Of a stretch of DNA of 64,000 nt, positions 41,711-50,080 are shown piece by piece. Each line of letters opens with the position of its first letter. Positions within the stretch are counted from its first letter, which is position 1. This stretch comes from JAZNQL01 sp045590155 (GTDB lineage: Bacteria > Bacillota > Clostridia > UMGS1883 > UMGS1540): assembly GCA_045590155.1 (NCBI GenBank), contig JAZNQL010000021.1:16510-80509 (forward strand), written 5' to 3'. The notes below the pieces were generated by a model. That model ran no database searches and was not told the DNA's origin. It saw nothing but the letters and a program-made list of their open reading frames with translations. Position numbers and translations under genes: made by a program.

Positions 41711-43695
41711 ATCGCATCCACCTCCGCTATAATCTGGTCATTTTTAAATCCATTTAAGTCCATTGCGCCCGACATACAAGCAACGCAACAACATCCGCAA
41801 CCCTGGCAAATAGCAGGGTTAACGCTTGCAACACGGCGGGTTTTTGTTTTTCCGCCCGGCATACGAAAATCTTTGTCAACGTATGAAATAGCACCGTAAG
41901 GACAAACCTTTTCACAGGTAGAACAACCGTTACACATCATTTCGTTTGAATGTGCAATACAGGGGTTGCCCAGCAGCTTATCCTTGCAAAGCAAGCCTAT
42001 TACCTTTGCGGCAGTAGCACCTGCTTGAGCGACTGTTTCAGGAATATCTTTAGGGCCCTGACATGTGCCTGATAAAAAGATACCTGCGGTAGGACTTTCA
42101 ACCGGACGAAGCTTTGGATGAGCTTCTGTAAAGAAGTCGTTTGTGTCCATTGAAGCTGTAAGCATTGTAGCCAAACCTCTTGCAGATTCATCGGGTTCTA
42201 TGGCAGCTGCTAAAATAACCATATCAGCATCAATCTTAAGCTGTTTTCCTTCTATTAAATCGGAAGCCGAAACAATAAGCTTATCTCCTTCGGGACAAAC
42301 CTTTCCGACCATACCTTTTATATAGTGAACGCCATATTCTTCAACAGCACGGCGGTAAAACTCGTCAAAGTTTTTGCCCGGGGTACGCACATCAATGTAG
42401 AAAACATAAACATCAGTATCGGGGTATTTATCACGAGTAAGCATTGCATGCTTTGCAGTATACATACAACAAATTTTTGAGCAGTATTCCTTACCCTTTT
42501 GAGCACAAGCATCACAACGGGAACCCACACATTGTACAAAAACAAGAGTGTGAGGGTGTTTTCCATCGGAAGGACGAAGAAGCTTTCCGCCTGTGGGACC
42601 AGCCGCATTTGTAAGTCTTTCAAATTCTAAAGATGTAATAACATCCTTTGACTGTGAATAAGCAAATTCGTCAAACTTATCCATTGATATAGGATTAAAG
42701 CCTGTTGCTGCAACAATAGCACCATACTTTTCTTCAACAAATTCGTCTTTTGCCTGATAATCAATAGCACCTGCAGTACAAAGCTTCGAACAAAGACCGC
42801 ACTTGCCGCTTTTAAGCATGGTACAGTATTGAGGGTCAATAGTAGCAACCTTTGGTATAGCCTGTGCAAAAGGAATATAAATAGCTCTTCTGTTATCCAT
42901 ACCAAGATTAAATTCGTTGGGAATATTTTTCTGGGGACATTTTTCGGTACACAAACCGCAACCTGTGCATATATCCTCTTTAACGTATCTTGCTTTACGC
43001 TTTATTTTAACATCAAAATTGCCTACAAAGCCTTTAACTTCTTCAACCTCTGAATAAGAGAATATTCTTATATTTTCGTGTTGTGCAACATCAACCATTT
43101 TTGGAGTTAAAATACAGGCAGCACAGTCAAGAGTAGGGAAGGTTTTGTCAAGCTGCGCCATTTTACCGCCAATGGTGGCCTTCTTTTCAACAATATCAAC
43201 CAAAAAGCCTGCATCAGCAATATCCAAAGCAGTCTGAATACCTGCAATACCGCCGCCTATAACGAGTGCACGTTTTGTAACAGGAGATTCGCCTGGAATA
43301 AGAGGCGCATTAAGATTTACCTTTGCAATGGCAGCTTTGCCTAAAATAATAGCCTTTTCAGTACCTGTCTGGATATCCTTATGTACCCAGGAACACTGTT
43401 CACGGATATTTGCAATTTCTACCATATAAGAGTTAAGACCTGCTGCTGCAGCAGTTTTTCTAAAGGTCTGCTCATGCATTCTTGGAGAGCATGAACAAAC
43501 AACAATACCTGTAAGGTTGTGCTCTTTTACAGCATTTTTAATAAGGTCCTGTCCTGCCTGGGAACACATATACTGATATTCTGTCGAAAAAACAACACCT
43601 GGCTCGTTTTCCAAAGCCTTGGAAACGGCAGCCACATCAACAGTCGCTGCAATATTAGTACCGCAGTGACAAACAAAAACACCAATTCTTTGCAT
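41701..43695 (-). CDS. hdrA: HdrA, electron-bifurcating flavoprotein subunit
   Basis: HdrA holds the FAD at which two electrons are split to a high- and a low-potential path in Hdr complexes. The 664 residues start with GVFVCHCGTNIA and VCSCSPRMHE, then the FAD site LVIGGGIAGIQTALDIAD and TLDCAACILTPKM. Four ferredoxin-type clusters follow: CTGCGLCTEKCP, a CTML/CGLCSKLC set, CNGCSTCEKVCP and CQGCGCCCVAC. All ligands for the expected chain are in place, including the C-terminal pair that passes low-potential electrons to ferredoxin. A strong AAAGGAGG site precedes ATG 43695. The protein is of full length. Bifurcation is known for family members; for this one it is inferred. Confidence 0.95.
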   Translation of the reverse strand: MQRIGVFVCHCGTNIAATVDVAAVSKALENEPGVVFSTEYQYMCSQAGQDLIKNAVKEHNLTGIVVCSCSPRMHEQTFRKTAAAAGLNSYMVEIANIREQCSWVHKDIQTGTEKAIILGKAAIAKVNLNAPLIPGESPVTKRALVIGGGIAGIQTALDIADAGFLVDIVEKKATIGGKMAQLDKTFPTLDCAACILTPKMVDVAQHENIRIFSYSEVEEVKGFVGNFDVKIKRKARYVKEDICTGCGLCTEKCPQKNIPNEFNLGMDNRRAIYIPFAQAIPKVATIDPQYCTMLKSGKCGLCSKLCTAGAIDYQAKDEFVEEKYGAIVAATGFNPISMDKFDEFAYSQSKDVITSLEFERLTNAAGPTGGKLLRPSDGKHPHTLVFVQCVGSRCDACAQKGKEYCSKICCMYTAKHAMLTRDKYPDTDVYVFYIDVRTPGKNFDEFYRRAVEEYGVHYIKGMVGKVCPEGDKLIVSASDLIEGKQLKIDADMVILAAAIEPDESARGLATMLTASMDTNDFFTEAHPKLRPVESPTAGIFLSGTCQGPKDIPETVAQAGATAAKVIGLLCKDKLLGNPCIAHSNEMMCNGCSTCEKVCPYGAISYVDKDFRMPGGKTKTRRVASVNPAICQGCGCCCVACMSGAMDLNGFKNDQIIAEVDAICR

Positions 43696-43711
43696 TTACC
43701 GTTTCCTCCTT

Positions 43712-44101
43712 TTATTTAGTATATTTTCTGAATGCAGTAACAAGTGCCTGCTGCGGAATATCCTCATCAAGCAACGACGGAATCATATCAGGTGTTAAAT
43801 GATTTGAATCCTTTTGTCTTATTGTAACAAGACGGATTGCCTCAATAAGCTTTCCCGGTTCAACCCCTGTTGGACAACGTTCAACACAAGCCATGCACGA
43901 TAAGCACTTGTATATTGATTCTGATTTCATTAACCTTTCAACATCGGCATTTTCTACCATTGAAACAAACTGATGAGGATGAAATTCCATCTCATCATAC
44001 GAAGGGCAAGTAGCAGAACATTTGCCACATTTCATACATTTTCTTGGGTTAACTCCGCTGATGCGAAGCACAGTTTCGCGAATACGTTTTATATCAGCCA
44101 T
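43712..44101 (-). CDS. hdrC: HdrC, 4Fe-4S subunit
   Basis: HdrC conducts electrons between HdrA and HdrB through two [4Fe-4S] clusters. The 129-residue protein has CMKCGKCSATCP (about residues 19-30) and CLSCMACVERCP (~68-79), the two classical sets, plus a C-terminal helical tail. AAAGGAGG precedes ATG 44101, which lies inside the end of hdrB (8-bp overlap), a sign of a stoichiometric complex. The length is shorter than that of methanogen HdrC but usual in bacteria. Confidence 0.92.
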   Translation of the reverse strand: MADIKRIRETVLRISGVNPRKCMKCGKCSATCPSYDEMEFHPHQFVSMVENADVERLMKSESIYKCLSCMACVERCPTGVEPGKLIEAIRLVTIRQKDSNHLTPDMIPSLLDEDIPQQALVTAFRKYTK

Positions 44102-44891
44102 TGTTAACCTCCTTTATACCTAAAGCCTCTGCCAGAATTTCTGTAAAGTACATAACAGGAACAGGGCTTTCATTTTTTATAAGATTATATTTGCATAAAG
44201 GACAAGCAGTAATAATTAAGTCGGCACCATGTCTTGCAGCACTTTCCGAAATGGAAAGGCTTCTTTTTTTAGCCGCATCTGCATCCTCTAAAGCAATGTA
44301 TCCGCCACAGCACTCGTTGCGGCAGGGGTATATTGCTGCTTCTCCGCCAAGAGCAGAAATAAAATCCTCAAAAATAGTTGGATTTTCAGGGTCATCAAAC
44401 TGTAAAGCTTTGCTTGGTCGAAGCAGTAAACAACCATAATAGGCGGCAATTTTTTTGCCGGTTAAAGGATTTTTAACCTTTTCTTTTATTTTGTCAAAAC
44501 CTATTTTGTCGCGCAAAAATTCTAAATAATGAAAAACTTCTGCCTCACCATTGTAGGCTGTAAAATCTTCGTCCTGTGCCATATAATTGTTAACTGTGTT
44601 TGCAAAATCAGGATTTTTCATAGAAACATTGGTACGTTTTACAACATTGTGACAAGCCGAACAAACAGTGATTAAAGGTCTGTTTTTTAAATACGAATCA
44701 CGCAGAACACGCACACTCGAAAGTTTTGTTGCAATTTCGTCCGCAGCTGAGGTAAAAGCACCGCCGCAACATTGCCAGTTTTCAATTTCGCAAAGTTCAA
44801 ACCCAAGAATTTCGGCACATTCTCTTGCATATTTATCGAGCTCTTTTGCCTTGTTTTTCAAGGTACAGCCCGGGTAATAATTTACTTTCAT
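44094..44891 (-). CDS. hdrB: HdrB, CCG-domain catalytic subunit
   Basis: HdrB subunits hold two non-cubane [4Fe-4S] clusters in CCG domains, where heterodisulfides or other thiol-disulfide acceptors are reduced. The 265-residue protein shows the first CCG block (YYPGCTLKN, ENWQCCGGAF, TVCSACHNV) and the second (YYGCLLLRPS, RNECCGGYIA, TACPLCKYNL); each has the double-Cys motif. ATG 44891 is chosen because AAAGGAG is at good spacing; the frame extends six codons to a TTG. With no methanogen cofactor expected in this organism, its acceptor may be a protein thiol or the fumarate-reductase iron-sulfur subunit. That is inference. Confidence 0.92.
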   Translation of the reverse strand: MKVNYYPGCTLKNKAKELDKYARECAEILGFELCEIENWQCCGGAFTSAADEIATKLSSVRVLRDSYLKNRPLITVCSACHNVVKRTNVSMKNPDFANTVNNYMAQDEDFTAYNGEAEVFHYLEFLRDKIGFDKIKEKVKNPLTGKKIAAYYGCLLLRPSKALQFDDPENPTIFEDFISALGGEAAIYPCRNECCGGYIALEDADAAKKRSLSISESAARHGADLIITACPLCKYNLIKNESPVPVMYFTEILAEALGIKEVNNG

Positions 44892-44922
44892 GTCAAACTC
44901 CTTTCGCAATAGCTAAAAAGTG

Positions 44923-46299
44923 TTAAACCATTTCTTCGGGATGAAATACTTCATCAAATCTTTCTGCAGTTAAAAAACCAAGCTCAACACAGGCTTCCTT
45001 TAACGATATGTTATCTTTGAAAGCCTTTTTAGCTGTTTTAGCAGCATTTTCGTAACCAATGTAAGGATTGAGAGCAGTTACAAGCATAAGAGAGTTATGC
45101 AGATTATGATGCATCTTTTCTTTGTTGGCAGTAATGCCGCAAGCACATTTGTTGTTAAATGAAACAATGGCTTCTGCAAGAAGTCTTGCAGATTGCAGGA
45201 AGTTGTAAGCTGCAACAGGCATAAATACATTAAGTTCAAAATTTCCTTGAGATGCCGCCATCGAAACTGCAACATCATTTCCCATAACCTGAACAGCAAC
45301 CATTGTTACTGCTTCACACTGTGTAGGATTAACCTTTCCCGGCATAATTGAAGAACCGGGTTCGTTTTCGGGAATAAAAATTTCGCCTAAACCGTCACGC
45401 GGACCCGATGCAAGCCAACGTATGTCGTTAGCAATTTTCATCATATCGCAAGCAGTTGCCTTTATTGCACCATGTGCAAAAACAAGCTCGTCTTTTGAAG
45501 TTAAAGAGTGGAATTTATTTTCTGCTGTAACAAATGGTTTTCCGGTAAGCTCTGACACTTTCTTTGCAACAAGAACATCAAAGCCTTTCGGTGCATTAAG
45601 ACCGGTACCAACAGCAGTGCCGCCGAGTGCAAGTTCATACAAAGGTTTTAAAGATAACTTCAAAAGTTCAAGATCTCTTTCAAGACTTGAACGCCAGCCG
45701 CTTATTTCCTGGCTGAATTTTATTGGTGTAGCATCCTGCAAGTGAGTACGTCCCGACTTTACAATACCTTCATTTTCTTTTTCTAAACGCTTAAAGGTTG
45801 TAATTAAAAGCTCAATCGCAGGAATAAGCTTATCTTCAATAGCAATAACCGCCGAAATGTGCATAGCAGTAGGAAAAGTGTCGTTTGAAGATTGACTCAT
45901 ATTTATATCGTCATTTGGATGGGTTAATGAAGCAGAGGCAATCTGATTTGCACGATTGCAAATAACTTCATTTGCATTCATGTTTGATTGTGTGCCTGAA
46001 CCTGTCTGCCATACAACTAAGGGAAAATGTTCATTTAACTTACCGCTTATTACTTCATCACAGGCCGATGATATAGCATCAAGCTTTTCTTTTGTCATTT
46101 TAGCGGAATTTAATTCATGGTTAGCTAAAGCGGCAGCCTTTTTTAAGATACCAAAAGCGTGTATAATTTCACGGGGCATAGTTTCAATGCCAACGCCTAT
46201 TTCAAAATTTTCGTGGCTTCGCTGTGTTTGAGCCGCCCACAAAGAATCAGAGGGAACTTTTACCTCTCCCATAGAGTCATGTTCAATACGATAATCCAT
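44923..46299 (-). CDS. fumC: Class II fumarate hydratase
   Basis: Fumarase interconverts malate and fumarate in the cytoplasm without an iron-sulfur cluster. The 458-residue protein is of normal length. Key motifs are SSNDTFPTAMHISA, SGRTHLQDATPI with the catalytic His, GGTAVGTGLNAP, and the superfamily signature GSSIMPGKVNPTQCEA whose loop serine is the catalytic acid or base. Aspartase is related, but the substrate-specific segments (THLQDATPI, NPTQCEAV) agree with FumC. It lies between the malate dehydrogenase-like gene (14 bp) and hdrB (31 bp), which fits supply of fumarate to the fumarate reductase. Confidence 0.94.
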   Translation of the reverse strand: MDYRIEHDSMGEVKVPSDSLWAAQTQRSHENFEIGVGIETMPREIIHAFGILKKAAALANHELNSAKMTKEKLDAISSACDEVISGKLNEHFPLVVWQTGSGTQSNMNANEVICNRANQIASASLTHPNDDINMSQSSNDTFPTAMHISAVIAIEDKLIPAIELLITTFKRLEKENEGIVKSGRTHLQDATPIKFSQEISGWRSSLERDLELLKLSLKPLYELALGGTAVGTGLNAPKGFDVLVAKKVSELTGKPFVTAENKFHSLTSKDELVFAHGAIKATACDMMKIANDIRWLASGPRDGLGEIFIPENEPGSSIMPGKVNPTQCEAVTMVAVQVMGNDVAVSMAASQGNFELNVFMPVAAYNFLQSARLLAEAIVSFNNKCACGITANKEKMHHNLHNSLMLVTALNPYIGYENAAKTAKKAFKDNISLKEACVELGFLTAERFDEVFHPEEMV

Positions 46300-46313
46300 A
46301 TTAGCCTCCTATA

Positions 46314-47258
46314 TTAAAACTTTGTAACTTTAATAATTTCTTTTAAACAATTTGCACTGTTATGTAATGCAGCTTGTTCTTTTTCATTTAAGGGCAAAAG
46401 AAGCTTATGATGAATAGCTGCATCGCCAACACTGCAGAGAATACTTAAGCATACATCTTCAATTCCGTACTCTCCGTGCATCATTGAAGATACAGTAAGA
46501 TTAGTATCCATGCTGCTTAAAAGACATTTACAAATATGACAAACTGAAATAGAAACAGCGTAAAAAGTAGCACCCTTTCGTTCTATAACTCTGGCACCTG
46601 ATTTTCTTACATAGTCTTCAACTTCGTTTATATTTAAATCAGGGATAGGTCTTTCACAGTGTGCAATACTTTCCGAAAAATCTAAAACGGGGATGTTTGA
46701 AAGATTTACAAGGGACCAGGGTATAAATGAAGAATCTCCATGCTCTCCAAGCACATAAGCGTGAACATTTTTCTGGCTTATCTGATAATATTCTGAGATA
46801 CGGCTTCTGAGTCTTGCGGTGTCCAAAATAGTTCCCGAACCTAAAATTCTGTTTTCAGGAATACCCGAAAGCTTGCAAAAAGCATAAGTTAAGATATCAA
46901 CAGGGTTACTTACAATTATGTATGTAGCGTCGGGGGCGTGACGTGTAATATTTGGAATAATAGATTTTAAAACATCAACATTTGTTTGTGTCAGTTCTAA
47001 ACGTGATTGCCCTGGCTGTCTTGGTACACCTGAAGTAATAACGACAATATTTGAGTTTACAGCATCAGAATAATCACCTGCATAAATTGAGCATGCAGTA
47101 CAAAAAGGCGTACCCTGACGGATGTCAAGCGCCTCGCCACTGGCTTTTTTGCCGTTAACATCAATCATTACAATTTCAGAGGCAATACCTAAACAAGCAA
47201 GAGTATAGGCAATTGTCGAGCCAACATTTCCGCTTCCTATAATAGTAATTTTGTTCAC
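46314..47258 (-). CDS. LDH-like malate dehydrogenase
   Basis: This 315-residue NAD-dependent 2-hydroxyacid dehydrogenase is of the LDH/MDH family. The NAD site is ITIIGSGNVGST (8-13 loop) with Asp33 after the second strand, favouring NAD over NADP. The catalytic pair is His173 in GEHGDS and the upstream Asp of LDTARL. The specificity residue before the PG of the mobile loop is Arg80 (GVPRQPGQSR), as in malate dehydrogenases; lactate dehydrogenases have Gln. Hence oxaloacetate/malate is the likely substrate. The start is GTG 47258, for which GGAAGG is at good spacing; ATG 47267 overlaps that site. It is first in the operon. Confidence 0.82.
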   Translation of the reverse strand: MNKITIIGSGNVGSTIAYTLACLGIASEIVMIDVNGKKASGEALDIRQGTPFCTACSIYAGDYSDAVNSNIVVITSGVPRQPGQSRLELTQTNVDVLKSIIPNITRHAPDATYIIVSNPVDILTYAFCKLSGIPENRILGSGTILDTARLRSRISEYYQISQKNVHAYVLGEHGDSSFIPWSLVNLSNIPVLDFSESIAHCERPIPDLNINEVEDYVRKSGARVIERKGATFYAVSISVCHICKCLLSSMDTNLTVSSMMHGEYGIEDVCLSILCSVGDAAIHHKLLLPLNEKEQAALHNSANCLKEIIKVTKF

Positions 47259-47303
47259 AAGTATCATCCTTCCGTTAAAAAATGTCAAAAAAAATCATTT
47301 TAA

Positions 47304-47317
47304 TGTAAGAATTTACA
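47304..47317. promoter_or_regulatory. Small inverted repeat in the redox operon leader
   Basis: tgtaagaatttaca is a perfect 5-bp inverted repeat with a 4-bp spacer, located between the operon promoter and the first gene. It may be an operator; it does not match the Rex consensus well. The 256 bp between 47259 and 47514 hold this and the promoter, and otherwise AT-rich sequence. Confidence 0.3.
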
Positions 47318-47351
47318 AAGATATGTAAAATTCTATATTTCTCAATTTTAT

Positions 47352-47380
47352 ATTATAACATAAATCGACAGATTTGTAAA
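47352..47380 (-). promoter_or_regulatory. Promoter of the malate dehydrogenase-Hdr-Flx-fumarate reductase operon
   Basis: On the minus strand, TTTACA (47375-47380) and TATAAT (47352-47357) with a 17-bp spacer, ~94 bp upstream of the GTG start. No other good promoter or terminator was seen down to 34850, so the twelve genes probably share one transcript. Confidence 0.75.
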
Positions 47381-47514
47381 GCTAAAAAGTAGCAAAGAAT
47401 TAACAAAAAATCATTTTTATTAACATATTATTTTGTAAACATTAGCAAGAGAATAATAATTTTTTAAATTTAACGGAAAAAGCTGCTGGGAAAGAGTTAT
47501 CAACAACTAAAAAT

Positions 47515-49410
47515 TCAAATTTCAATTTGTGAAAATTTATCAGAAAACTCTTCCCAGTCACAATAAAGTTTTTCGTTTATAGCTTTTTTTGAAGCGATTT
47601 TTTCGTTCAATTCCATAGCTCGCACATAATCTGAACCACAAACCGAAAGTTCTTCTTCAAGTATTGATATTTCTTCTTCCAAAACATAAATATCCTCTTC
47701 ACATTTTTTGATTTTGTTTTCTAAAGAACGCTTTAATCCCTTAAGTTCTTTTTCTGCCTTATAATCATTTGACTTTTTTTCTGCAGGGGAACAAACAACG
47801 CTTTGAGGCAATCTTTTTTCCATAAAATAATCATAGTTACCATTATATGTCATAACTCTTTTGTCTTGCATATGGCATATTCTTGTAGCAAACGAATTTA
47901 TAAAATATCTGTCATGAGAAATTATAAACATTGTACCGCCAAAATTCGAAAGAGCCTTTTCCAAAGCATCTTTCGAAGCAATATCAAGGTGGTTTGTAGG
48001 TTCGTCTAAAAGCAGAAGATTAGGTTTTGACATAATAACCTTTAAAAGAGAAACACGCGCCTTTTCTCCCCCCGATAAAGTTTTAATTTCCTTAAAAACA
48101 TCATCGCCACGGAATAAAAATGCAGCAAGGGCTGAACGTATTTCGGTTTCTGTAAGGCGAGGGAAAGCATCCCATACATCATCAATAACAGTTTTCTCTG
48201 GATCTAAACCTTCAAGATTCTGGTCATATTTTGCAATTTTTACACCGCTCCCCTTTTTTATATCTCCTTTTTGTGGCAAAAGGGTACCGTTTACAAGATT
48301 AAACAGAGTAGTTTTACCGCAACCGTTTGAACCTAAAAGGAACATTACGTCACCTTTTTTAATCTCAAACGAAACGTCAGAGAAAAGGGGAGAAGAAAAT
48401 CCAAATTCAACACTTTTAAGAGTCAAAACATCGTTCCCTGTATTAGAAGATGGAGAAAAACTGAAATCTATTTTAGCATCTTCTTTTTCAACTACCGTAA
48501 GCTCTGCTTTAAGTCTGTCAACCTGCTTTTGTTTACTTTCAGCAGTTTTTATATTTTTTTCTCTGTTCCATCTTTTTTGCTGCTGTATAATTCCTTCGAT
48601 ACGCTTTATTTCGTGCATCTGATTTTTAAAATGTTTTTCTTCAAGCTCAATTCTTGCCTGCTTTTCTTTTCTTGAGTCAGAAAAGTTTCCGTTATAGGCA
48701 AACACTTTACCCCCTGTAAGCTCGAGAGTTTTATTTGTAACCTTGTCAAGAAAATATCTATCGTGCGAGATAACAATAAAGGTTCCGTTAAAAGCAGAAA
48801 GATAATTTTCCAAAAAAGCACAACTTTCAATATCAAGATGGTTAGTAGGTTCGTCCAAAAGCAGAAAATCGGCATGGCTTAAAAGCAACTTTGCAAGCAT
48901 AGCTCTGGTTTTTTGTCCGCCAGAAAGGGAAGATACCGAAAGATTAAGTTCGTCTTCTGAAAAGCCAAGTCCCAAAAGCATTGAACGAGTTTTAGCACGG
49001 AAGGTAAGCCCCTCGTTTTGCTCATACTTTTCGCGCAGATTATGTTGCAATAAAATAAGCTTGTCTAAATCGGAATTTTGCTCTTCAATATCCTCTTCAA
49101 TTTTTTTGAGTTTTTCTTCTGTTTGCAAAAGGTCAGAAAACACATCTAAAACTTCAAAATATAAGCTTTTATCGGAATCTGCAAAAACATGTTGCTCCAT
49201 ATAACCTATTTTACAACCCGAAGCAATGGAAATACTGCCAGAATCAGCAGTTATCATATTTTTAATAATCTTAAAAAGGGTAGTTTTGCCAACTCCGTTT
49301 GAGCCGACAAATCCTACCCTGTCACGATTTTCAACTGTAAAGCTTAAATTGTCAAAAAGTACACGCTCTCCAAAAGAAAGACAAAGAGAATGCACATCAA
49401 GTAAAGGCAT
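47515..49410 (-). CDS. ABC-F ATPase (YdiF/Uup-like)
   Basis: ABC-F proteins are soluble twin-ATPases that act on the ribosome, in translation or antibiotic protection, not in transport. The 631-residue protein has a first ABC domain with GSNGVGKTT (36-44), LSGGQKTRAMLAKLL and FLLLDEPTNHLD, a charged linker of ~80 residues (~235-315, KRIEGIIQQQKRWNREKN), and a second domain with GSNGCGKTT (~360), LSGGEKARVSLLKV and LLLLDEPTNHLD. A C-terminal coiled coil (~560-625) resembles the DNA- or ribosome-binding tail of Uup/YdiF. No membrane segments exist. It follows hisIE by 15 bp, which is unexpected company. Confidence 0.92.
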   Translation of the reverse strand: MPLLDVHSLCLSFGERVLFDNLSFTVENRDRVGFVGSNGVGKTTLFKIIKNMITADSGSISIASGCKIGYMEQHVFADSDKSLYFEVLDVFSDLLQTEEKLKKIEEDIEEQNSDLDKLILLQHNLREKYEQNEGLTFRAKTRSMLLGLGFSEDELNLSVSSLSGGQKTRAMLAKLLLSHADFLLLDEPTNHLDIESCAFLENYLSAFNGTFIVISHDRYFLDKVTNKTLELTGGKVFAYNGNFSDSRKEKQARIELEEKHFKNQMHEIKRIEGIIQQQKRWNREKNIKTAESKQKQVDRLKAELTVVEKEDAKIDFSFSPSSNTGNDVLTLKSVEFGFSSPLFSDVSFEIKKGDVMFLLGSNGCGKTTLFNLVNGTLLPQKGDIKKGSGVKIAKYDQNLEGLDPEKTVIDDVWDAFPRLTETEIRSALAAFLFRGDDVFKEIKTLSGGEKARVSLLKVIMSKPNLLLLDEPTNHLDIASKDALEKALSNFGGTMFIISHDRYFINSFATRICHMQDKRVMTYNGNYDYFMEKRLPQSVVCSPAEKKSNDYKAEKELKGLKRSLENKIKKCEEDIYVLEEEISILEEELSVCGSDYVRAMELNEKIASKKAINEKLYCDWEEFSDKFSQIEI

Positions 49411-49425
49411 AATAAAAATCCTTTC

Positions 49426-50079
49426 TTATTTCATCGTTTCCTGCTTCACTTTTTTGTCAATTATATGACGGGAAGCAAGCTCTTCTTTAATGTCCTGAAC
49501 AGTAATGCCCATTTCCACCATAAGAACAAGAGTGTGATATGCAAGGTCGGCAATTTCGTAAACAGTTTCTTCCTTGCTGTCCTTCATAGCACCTATAATA
49601 ACCTCGGTACATTCTTCGCCTACTTTTTTTAGAATTTTTTCTTTTCCTTTTTCAAACAGATATGTAGTATACGAGCCTTCTGGTTTTTCGTTTTTACGGC
49701 TTATAAGAAGCTCGTATAAAGCTTCAAGTGAAAAATCCTTTACTCCTTCATATTCCTTGTTTTCAAAGAAAAGGTTTGTAAAGCACGAGTCTGTACCTAA
49801 ATGGCAAGCAGGACCTTCTTTAATAACTTCACATACTAAAGCATCGTTGTCGCAGTCAGAAGTAATTCGCACAATGTGCTGAACATTACCGCTTTCTTCG
49901 CCTTTTCTCCAAAGCTTATTACGCGAACGGGAATAGAAACAGGTTCTGCCCTCTTTTATGGATATTTCAAGACTTTCTTGCGACATATATGCAACCGTAA
50001 GCACTTTTTTTGTGAAAAAATCTGTTACAACACAAGGAATAAGTCCGTTTGAATCAAATTTAAGTTTATCAATATTCAT
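49426..50079 (-). CDS. hisI: Bifunctional PRA-CH/PRA-PH histidine enzyme
   Basis: This fusion catalyses steps 2 and 3 of histidine synthesis. The HisI part (about 1-110; phosphoribosyl-AMP cyclohydrolase) shows VAYMSQESL, SRSRNKLWRKGEESGN, DCDNDALVCEV and a zinc cysteine in GPACH. The HisE part (about 115-217; phosphoribosyl-ATP pyrophosphatase) shows LYELLISRKNEKPEGSYT and KVGEECTEVIIGA with the metal-binding acidic residues. Enterobacteria and many Firmicutes have the same fusion (hisIE). It is the last his gene, starting 1 bp after hisF. Confidence 0.95.
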   Translation of the reverse strand: MNIDKLKFDSNGLIPCVVTDFFTKKVLTVAYMSQESLEISIKEGRTCFYSRSRNKLWRKGEESGNVQHIVRITSDCDNDALVCEVIKEGPACHLGTDSCFTNLFFENKEYEGVKDFSLEALYELLISRKNEKPEGSYTTYLFEKGKEKILKKVGEECTEVIIGAMKDSKEETVYEIADLAYHTLVLMVEMGITVQDIKEELASRHIIDKKVKQETMK

Positions 50080-50080
50080 T

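Noticed and set aside
46314..47258. L-lactate dehydrogenase
   Set aside because: Arg at the specificity position (Arg80) and the operon context point to malate.
47391..47420. Rex (NADH-sensing) operator near the redox operon promoter
   Set aside because: ttgttaa-like half sites occur in AT-rich sequence, but no full inverted Rex site is present.
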